From the NCBI GenBank assembly GCA_038093515.1, contig JBBPSI010000010.1, positions 186,001 to 250,000 on the forward strand: 64,000 nucleotides of DNA, given 5' to 3'. The position numbers and the translations under genes were made by a program. This document shows positions 57,091 to 64,000 of this stretch, piece by piece (within the stretch, counting starts at the first letter, position 1; each line of letters starts with the position of its first letter). Under the pieces are notes generated by a model. That model was not told where the DNA came from, ran no database searches, and saw nothing but the letters and a program-made list of their open reading frames with translations. This stretch comes from Butyriboletus loyo. Its lineage: Eukaryota; Basidiomycota; Agaricomycetes; Boletales; Boletaceae.

Positions 57091-57555
57091 TTGGATCGGA
57101 AAAAAAAAGCCGGGTCCATCCACTGACCACCACCGGCGTGTTTCCGCACGCTAATCACGCACGCACCACTCGTCGCTAACGGAGCGAAAAAAAGTAAAGT
57201 CCAGCATCCGAAAGTGTGTAGTACTTGGTCTCATTCTCTCACTTATGATTCAGACATTGCAGGATGACTGCCCGGAAACGAGGATGGATGCCGGGTTGTG
57301 CTCATGGTAAATAAATGGCTTTGCCCAAATTTGTGCTCTCGTCCTGCAGGCACATACTTGATACATTGTTTTTATGATACTGGCTGGCCAATGAATTGAC
57401 ATCATGCGTGGTGTAGAGAACCAGCTACCTGTTCCTGGCATAACTCAGATAGTATTATACGTATATATTCCGAGGACCAACCCAAGTAAGCGCCACTGTA
57501 TATCCAATATAATATGTTGTTCTCGCTTCCTCGCGGAATATATGTCCTTGAGTAA
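57091..57555. other. Gene-poor gap between two MITEs
   Basis: About 460 bases; no gene is seen. It contains an A-run near 57107-57115 and short open frames only. Confidence 0.45.
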
Positions 57556-57773
57556 GAGCCAGTTCGGTATGCTCATCCAGTAGGTAGCCGAAATAGTAGG
57601 AGTGCAAGCGACTTTGCAGCATTCTCGGCGCAGCTGCAACTGAATGATCGGAGCCTGAACCTTCACATGGCTGCGGGATGGTATCAATGCCGCAACGTCG
57701 CTTGCACTCCTACTATTTCGGCCAAATCCCTACTATTTCGGCTACCTACGGTCTGAGCATACCGAACTGGCTC
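57556..57773. repeat. Long-TIR MITE with TAA target duplication
   Basis: A 218-base non-coding element whose ends are inverted repeats. The left end reads GAGCCAGTTCGGTATGCTCA and the right end is the complement of the same. GTAGGTAGCCGAAATAGTAG follows inside the left arm, and CTACTATTTCGG occurs twice in the right arm. GAGTGCAAGCGA and TCGCTTGCACTC extend the pairing to about 55 bases. TAA lies on both flanks, the 3-base target typical of PIF/Harbinger elements. The right arm carries an extra tandem copy of the CCTACTATTTCGG motif. Confidence 0.78.
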
Positions 57774-58440
57774 TAATGATGGTAGATCTGACCACGATAA
57801 CCCTGACAGAAATGTAAGTTTTCAATTTTGAATCTCCGATGCTTGGCGTGCTCAGGGTAGGTAACCTATATCCCCCAAAATAAAAGCACTCTAGGTAAGT
57901 GAGTGCCGTGATATTAGGTGTCACGCCTACTAGCCTTGTTAATTACCGTAGAAATATGCTTACAATTCGTGACAACTGCCCATTAATTAATTAGATGTCA
58001 CTTGGCTTTCAAATTTCATTGCTCAGCAACATGTCTATGTTCAGGTTATGTACTATCCTTTACCGCGAATCGGCACTGGGCCACCTCGAATCGGCGGTCA
58101 CACGAATAGTCACAGATTATCCTGAACTACGAGAGCCATACAGTATTTGATTAGTAGTGTATGTAATGTATCTAATCAAAACGCCGATCTGCCTTGAACT
58201 GCGGAAGCTATTTCTGTGATAATTAACATGTGAGTAGGTATGATATGGCAAGTGGGGGTATCAAGGGAGTGTTATGGGACACATGCAGAGTGTAAGGAAC
58301 ATGAGTATGAGACGTGGGACCACTCGGCGATGAAGGGAATCCTGGCAACTGCATGTAGCAACTCGGCCAAGTCGGAACGGGAAGGTCATTCATCGTGGTG
58401 GAAGATTGTGGCGGCTCTCTGAGGGATTGGCCTCGGTAGC
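57774..58440. other. Gene-poor flank of the transposase remnant
   Basis: A/T-rich sequence, including TTAATTAATTA near 57982-57992, without recognised coding content. The right part may contain further decayed transposon sequence on the minus strand. Confidence 0.35.
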
Positions 58441-59010
58441 ACTGCGCTTTCTTGAACCACCGAAAAGTCCACTCAACCGTGGCCCACCTGCTCGCGCAGG
58501 TTTTCTGCAAGGTGATCCCCGATCACTTCAGGAATAGTGACGAGCTCCAAGTTACCACTGTACTGGCGATAACATTCCTTGTCCTCCGTTGCATAGACTT
58601 CATTCCCAAGCCGTTCCACCTGCCACCCATTTCTCACCCCCGTTGCAGTTGTGCTCCAGACTCTGGAGGGATCACATTATACCGCTTCTCAATCTGTGCT
58701 TGAAATCGAAAGTAACCGTCGACATTGGTTCGATTGAAGTTCTGAGCTCGTTTCGGGTAGGGGTGCAAGGGAGTTACTAGTCATGTCCGACGAGTTAATC
58801 ATTCATAACGTTCTCTTGAGCCTCGTTGAGAAGGCGTGAGTCCTTGCGAGCTTGACGGTGGGACTTGTGTGGACTATTTACACGATCACTGAGCGTCTGG
58901 CGGGCAACCTGTGATACAATGTTACTCAAGATTTGCCCTGGGAGAGCTTGCTCACCTTGGGGCCTTCGCAGCCGCAGCGAAGGTCTTGTAAGTCCCATCC
59001 GCAAGACCCT
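58441..59010 (-). pseudogene. Decayed pogo/Fot1-type transposase (CENP-B HTH and DDE start)
   Basis: On the minus strand, the frame at 59004-58795 reads ILSNIVSQVARQTLSDRVNS, then KSHRQARKDSRLLNEAQENV. This is the helix-turn-helix and CENP-B-type linker of pogo-like Tc1/mariner transposases (pattern: VSRxTLxxRxxG, SHxEAxxxxxLLxxxEE). After a stop the next part has NVDGYFRFQAQIEKRYNVIPPE, then a different frame QVERLGNEVYATEDKECYRQ and GNLELVTIPEV, consistent with the start of the DDE domain. Stops and frame changes show it is dead. The later DDE half is not recognisable. Confidence 0.5.
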
Positions 59011-61435
59011 TACAGAAAGCTCTAACTAGGCCTTATATTCTGGGTAGAAGCTCGCTGTCCTCGACGGCCCTCCATCTCCAGCGACCGCGTCTGGGGTCAG
59101 GCGGCGGCATATTGAATCTCCGCTTCAGCACATGCTCGGTGAGTGACAGCTAGCGTGACACAAGCCAACTTCATGATCAAGAGAACTACTGTATTGTTTT
59201 TGTTCGTTCAACTTCGCAAATGTAGGTGTAGTATAGGAACTAATGTAGCGGAGTGCCGATTTGAGGGTGGGTGCCGGTTCGGGGAAAGGAATAGTACTGC
59301 CAGACTCTGCTTCATGAATGCGCGGTGACGATCAGTGTCGTGATAGCAACTCCAGGATGATCGGTTCAACGTTGAGCGTGTACGTGATCACACTGGCAGT
59401 GTGATGGGCTGCGAACTTATCAGCCCCCCAAACCCACAATGTCGTCACAGTGCAACATATGATTTCGCTTATTCGGTTGTCTGATGGGCCAGCAAACATG
59501 GTTATAATTAGCCATTTCTGCAGTGTTTTCTAGAATGATCAACTTTTCGGGTCATAGCGTAGTCTAGAACCGTGCAATTGTGAAGGGATAGTTTACACAG
59601 AAGTTGGGACCCGAAAGTGATGCGCATGGACGCCGCAAGCTTCTGCCAAATCGAGAGTCACAGACTCATCAATATGACGTATGATTCAAGGTATGATGCC
59701 AAGAGTCACTTATACAAAACTGGCCAATCCGAACATTTGGTTCCGAGGTAACCGAGCGATTAGAACCGGCCCAGCGGGTATTCTAGGGCACCAGTGGGTT
59801 ATATGCCAGCGTGTCGATCGGCCCGTTGATGGTCGAACAGCGAAAGCTATTGCTCGAGGTTAGACTGTTAGTTGTGATTTGATCACTCGGTGTTATTTCC
59901 GCAATGCGCTGCGGGAAACCTCGACGAGCAAGGAATATTACCAAGGCTCGTGGTACTCGGCGGGTGCCGACGAGCGGTCACTCGATGGATTGCATATCGC
60001 CGATCGTGTTGTTTCCCCTCTAACACCACACCAACACCCCAATCGGCGGAGTCAGCAAACGATACCACTCATCCCGCATCTATTATACTGTAACGCCTAC
60101 TCAAGGAAACAAGGTGATTGGTGAGCCAAGCCGTTGTTCGGGGCTATAGGATGGACGTCTCTATGGATTTGGTTGCCGACCGCTCTATCAACGTCGACTC
60201 ACCCTCCATTGTACTTTTCAGCTACGACGAGCTGGGAATATTATCAGAGAACTTGGTGCTCGACGGGACGAAAGGAGGAACCCGATTAGTATTGCTTATC
60301 AAGTGCGTTTTTCCCCTCTAACTCCACAATCTTAGCATAGTCAGCAAACGGTGAGATTCAAATCAACAACAAAGCACTGGCGATGTCAATGCGATGGCTA
60401 CGTCTTTGCAGCGCCGCGGGACGTACTCCACTGCGAACAATCCTTTAAGGAAATGCGGCCATTCAACAAAGACTGAGCACTGCAGGGGGAGATGAACAAC
60501 TCAATCCGTGATACCCGATCCTCCCTTTCCCGAAGACAGTCCGGGTGAATCCTGTTGCCACAGCACGCCATGCTGTGATCGTATAGTCACAGTGGAGTGG
60601 TTCGTTTACGGTCGGTTTGATCTCTGCGATTTATTTGTAGAATGGTCCCTTGGCATCACGTGTGCGAGTTGGTCGCTTGTTGATGGCTACCTGTAAGCTT
60701 TTCGGATTATCATGACTTATTTCCGCTCAAGCACCGTCAGAGTAGTAAACCTGGTACACCGTGGGACCGTATCTGACTCTCACTGATCAAACTGACGCTG
60801 AGTGGAGGCACCAGGGTATTTGAGCTCGACACAGCCAACAGTGCTGCACGTCGCCGCCGTTCCTGTGGGCCTGGTGTCGCACTTGCTGCGGCGCCGGGCC
60901 CAAGCCAAGCGAGCGATCTCGGGTCGGCTATTTGTAAAGACCGCTTACGCAATAATAGTGATTGGAGGAAGGCTAGCAAAAAAGGAAATCAAGGATCTCG
61001 CCTTTTCGAGGGACGACGTTATCCCTTTTTTGCACACTACCGGCAACTTCGAATGCTCTTGGGCTTGGATTTCTGGTCCATGGGCAACCAATAATTAATA
61101 TGGGTGTCCCCATCGACCTTCCATATTTACTCTCCTTTGTCTCCGTCTGTTCCCGCGGCACACCATCTAACTTGGCGCGGAAACTGACACCAGGAATCAC
61201 GGCACACCGAAACGGGGGAAACGAATAGCGCCGCACACAGTTTCACAGCTCTACGTAACAGGTGCCGACCCTTTGAACACATTGCCATCCCACAGAAATG
61301 GCAAGTCCTCCAATCGGGAGGCCCCGCGAAGTTATAAAATGCAATGGTTGCCGACGGTGTCGCCTTCAACCTGCCCCTTCTCTTAATCCGCTTTGTGTAT
61401 ACGGACACACTTCCACACACTACACACTCATCACC
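59011..61435. other. Gene-poor interval
   Basis: About 2.4 kb with no recognised gene. Two weakly similar segments (about 59930-60068 and 60240-60356) share CCCCTCTAAC..CCAC and AGTCAGCAAACG, suggesting an old tandem duplication. The last about 150 bases form the promoter and leader of the lyase gene. Confidence 0.4.
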
Positions 61436-62783
61436 ATGCCTGGACTCGACTTCTACAAAGCTCCTGAATCGAATGGCGCTGCCGTTGTTCCAGAAACCCC
61501 CGTCGAGGAATCCAATCACGTCGCTGCCACACCTTCTCCAGAAGTCCTCCAGAAGGCTGGCGTTTACTACAACTCCCGTCTGGACCCCAAGAATTTCTTG
61601 GAGGGTCCTCTGTCCTGGGATCCTGCTACGCGCCTTCGTCAGATGCTCGCTCGCCCTGGCATTGTTGTTCGTAGAAACGTTTCCGTAGTGATCAACTTTG
61701 ATCTGATTGCGGTTGGCAGGTTGCTCCTGGTATTTGCGACGGTATCAGTGCCCGGTGCGCACTTGAGGCAGGCTTTGATTGCTTGTACCAAAGTGGAGCT
61801 GCTACCACGGCTTCACGGCTTGGTCAACCTGACCTTGCTATCGCGACTTTGAACGACTTTGTCCAGAGTGCCCAAATGGTCTGCGGTTTGAGCCCTACAA
61901 CGCCTGTAATTGCCGACGCCGACACTGGGTACGTGACTTGGGACGTCTAATAATTCATGCCCATTTTTACCTGTGTTATTGCGATAGCTTTGGTGGGACC
62001 GCTATGGTTGCCCGCACTGTTTACCAATATGCCCGTGCTGGTGTAGCTGCCATGCACATCGAGGATCAAGTACAGACCAAGCGTTGTGGCCATTTGATGG
62101 GGAAACAAGTCGTTTCGCGGGAAGAGTTCGTTACTCGGATTCGTGCTGCGGTGATTGCTCGTGATTCCATTCCTGGCAATTCCAACTTCGTGAGTGGGGT
62201 GCATGAACCTGTCAATCAACGTCTCACCACTTCATTCGTAGGTTATCATTGGGCGCACAGACTCTGCTCAGGGCCTCGGCATGGAAGAAGCTATCATACG
62301 TCTAAAGCTTGCGGCTGATGCCGGTGCAGATGTTTGCTTTATCGAGGGTGTCAAGACTTCTGAGCTCCTCACTTCAACGGTGAAAGCTTTGGCTCCAAAA
62401 CCTGTTCTCGTCAATGTCATCTCTGGTGGTCTTACGCCCTCTTTTACTTGCAAAGAGGCTGAGGCATTCGGAGCAAAAATCATCAGTGAGTTAGCTGGGC
62501 AACGAGAGGTAGATTTGTTGCCTAATGTCATTTCAGTCTTTTCTCTAGTTTCCTGTGTTGCTGCTGTCCACGGTATCCGTGCAGCTATGCAATCGTTAAA
62601 GAAAACTGGTACCGATTTCACTTCCGCACAAGGGATGGACCCGAAAGCATTTTTCGAAGTCATGGGTAGGTGTCTGTGCAACAACCTGATCATACTGAGT
62701 ATACTCACGATATTATCTTAGGTCTGAGTGACGTCGTCAGCCTCGACGCGCGTGCAGGCGGAAGTTCTTTTGAAGTCGTTTAA
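61436..62783 (+). CDS. Isocitrate lyase/PEP mutase-family carbon-carbon lyase
   Basis: TIM-barrel enzyme of the isocitrate lyase/PEP mutase superfamily, most like methylisocitrate lyase or oxaloacetate hydrolase-type fungal proteins. Exon 1 starts at the ATG at 61436 (PGLDFYKAPESNG) and runs to PATRLRQMLARPGIVV. Spliced exons then give APGICDGISARCALEAGFDC, LYQSGAATTASRLGQPDLA, the metal-binding VIADADTGFGGTAMVARTV, HIEDQVQTKRCGHLMGKQVV with the catalytic cysteine in KRCGH, and IIGRTDSAQGLGMEEAIIRL. These are followed by GADVCFIEGVKTSE and KPVLVNVISGGLTPSF. It ends SSFEVV at TAA 62781-62783. The KRCGH motif and DxDTG show an active lyase rather than a PEP mutase. The specific substrate is not decided. 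Confidence 0.85.
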
Positions 62784-63505
62784 GGTTCTTCGTCATCAAC
62801 GTACCTTTTCTTGTTTTTCCTCTCCTCTACTTTGTTTTCCGTGCTTGGAATCCAATCATGCTATGTAACAAGTAGTCATCAGCATCTTGATAGCTATGGT
62901 CACTCCTTTACATTTTTTTATATCTTTAATCTTCGGAATGCATAAAAGTTGCACCGGAGTCATTCTGTACGTTGAATAGTCCTTGTACGGAATGTATCGT
63001 GCTCGCTCTCTTCAGGCAGGGTGAATTACAGCGCTCTGCAAATCGATGTAGCGGCCCAGAATTTGGACTCTGCTGGCGCCGCTCTAAATTGAAACCCAGC
63101 GAGGTAGCTTTTCTGCCAGCTTAGGTAGCCAACTGTGGAAGTCGGAGGCAGTAATGCCCAAGATCGAGTGCGTCCAAAAGAATCCAAGTCGTTCATGAGA
63201 TTCTTTCGTGAAAAAAACTTCGATCAAGTAGAAAGGTATAAAGATCGGGGTGCTGTACCGTGCTTGCCCACACCAAATCCAACCTCCGACGGCAACTCCG
63301 CCTGAGGTTGTGGTTGGGTTTGAATATTTGAATACCGACATGTCGGAGTTTCCATCGCGGTCCATCTCCACTGTAGTAAAGGCGCGTCTCGTTCCCAGGA
63401 CGGGATATGCGGGACGGGCGATCCGCTTGCATATAATAGCGAAAGCGAACCGTGGTTATTCGTCCACGTTCAACTCAGTCTCCCGACTCGCAGCTGCTTC
63501 TCGCG
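62784..63505. other. Intergenic, lyase 3' UTR and promoter of the last gene
   Basis: About 720 bases. A/T-rich sequence near 62900-62960 may be the polyadenylation area. Short open frames only. Confidence 0.45.
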
Positions 63506-64000
63506 ATGGCCCACGGAAAGCCCCTCACAGGCAACGAAGTCGCCTTGCACAATAGCCGCCAAAGTTGCTGGATCATTGTCCATGGTACGTTCGACTGCGC
63601 CGTTTAGGTTTGACTCTGGATACGTTGGTCGAGTTCGCGGTAGTGGCTGACTGTTTCGTGCTCATGTAGGGAATGTGTACGACGTTACTGACTTTTTGGA
63701 TGGTGAGCACTGTTGAGTCGTGTCATGTGCTTTCTTGGTTAACTCGTCCCAGACCACCCTGGTATGTTTGAATGCATGGGTTTCCTTGATCCCGTTAACA
63801 AGCCGAACAGGCGGGAGTAGAATTATCCTTAAGTACGCAGGCAAAGATGCGACGTACGTTCTACGGTGCACCGGGTACCTAGTGGAGGGTTGATCACATT
63901 AACAGGAAGGAATACGAGCCCATCCATCCACCAGACGCCATTACAACCAACCTAAAACCGGAGAAACAGTCAGCAGACACAGTGCCTGTTTAACGTTCGT
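63506..64000 (+). CDS. Cytochrome b2-type (FMN-dependent 2-hydroxy acid) dehydrogenase, 5' part
   Basis: The N-terminal cytochrome b5 domain of a fungal L-lactate dehydrogenase (cytochrome b2)-like enzyme; the gene continues beyond the window. The ATG at 63506 begins MAHGKPLTGNEVALHNSRQS. Exons then give CWIIVHGNVYDVTDFLD, DHPG, GSRIILKYAGKDAT and KEYEPIHPPDAITTNLKPEK. Both heme-ligand histidines are visible: in DHPGG and in EPIHPPD. The EYEPIHPPDAI linker is typical of the b2 family, where the FMN-binding barrel follows. At least four introns occur in under 500 bases, including the two around a 9-nt microexon. No mitochondrial presequence is seen at this start, so a cytosolic form is possible. 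Confidence 0.8.
63753..63761 (+). other. 9-nt microexon carrying a heme-ligand histidine
   Basis: ACCACCCTG lies between a GTGAGC...CCAG intron and a GTATGT...ACAG intron. Joined with its neighbours it completes D-H-P-G of the conserved cytochrome b5 HPGG motif, in frame. Skipping it would keep frame but remove the axial histidine. Confidence 0.75.

Noticed and set aside
1..64000. CRISPR arrays, bacterial operons, prophage
   Set aside because: No direct-repeat arrays or bacterial gene organisation were seen; splice sites and gene content are fungal.

Overview
The window is nuclear DNA of a filamentous fungus, most probably an agaricomycete basidiomycete. Genes lie close together on both strands. 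Almost all are broken by many 50-70 base GT-AG introns. The set includes an SLC26 sulfate transporter, sedolisin and subtilase proteases, TRK potassium transport, a heme-thiolate peroxidase, tyrosine-kinase-like kinases and a standalone microbial-type PARG. The gene style fits Rhizoctonia/Ceratobasidium-like fungi, but the genus is an inference. I see no bacterial features, CRISPR array, rRNA or convincing tRNA. The GH31 gene at the left edge and the cytochrome b2-type gene at the right edge are cut by the window.

Layout. 1-4.3 kb: 3' part of glucosidase II alpha, a C-terminal MPP10 gene (-), a heme-thiolate peroxidase. 4.5-9 kb: a cyclase/kynurenine-formamidase-like enzyme, a proline-rich protein, then 2 kb of weak sequence. 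9-20.8 kb: a secretion and transport stretch with sedolisin (-), sulfate permease (-), subtilase (+), a small unknown gene (-) and a four-helix membrane protein (+). 22-26 kb: a very short secreted-peptide gene and a sparse, probably decayed stretch. 26-41 kb: a rearranged eIF4G neighbourhood. 41.8-56.6 kb: mitochondrial HSP70 (-), an APH-type phosphotransferase (+), a TKL kinase (-), microbial-type PARG (-), an HSL-type lipase/esterase (+), a DUF2156 protein (+) and a PTRHD1-like peptidyl-tRNA hydrolase (-). 56.6-61.4 kb: gene-poor, with two MITEs and a dead pogo-type transposase. 61.4-64 kb: an isocitrate lyase/PEP mutase-family gene and the start of a cytochrome b2-type dehydrogenase.

Main discovery. 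The 26-41 kb region carries an intact eIF4G gene (eIF4E-binding motif, MIF4G, MA3), then a TRK transporter. Next comes a chimeric pseudogene made of an eIF4G MIF4G scrap joined to a TRK tail. Last is a gene in which a complete TKL-type kinase domain runs in frame into a second copy of the MIF4G-MA3 half of eIF4G. The fusion lacks the eIF4E-binding N-terminus, so its architecture is kinase plus a DAP5/p97-like translation module. Its last coding exon is about 99% identical to the parent although the MIF4G part has diverged to about 86%, which points to gene conversion.

Other items: a dispersed MITE family (four copies, CATCAGTGAAAC ends), a TAA-flanked long-TIR MITE, two microexons (12 and 9 nt, one carrying a heme-ligand histidine), and a peptide precursor whose dibasic site depends on intron retention. 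Exon borders were placed by eye from splice signals and protein continuity and need transcript support.
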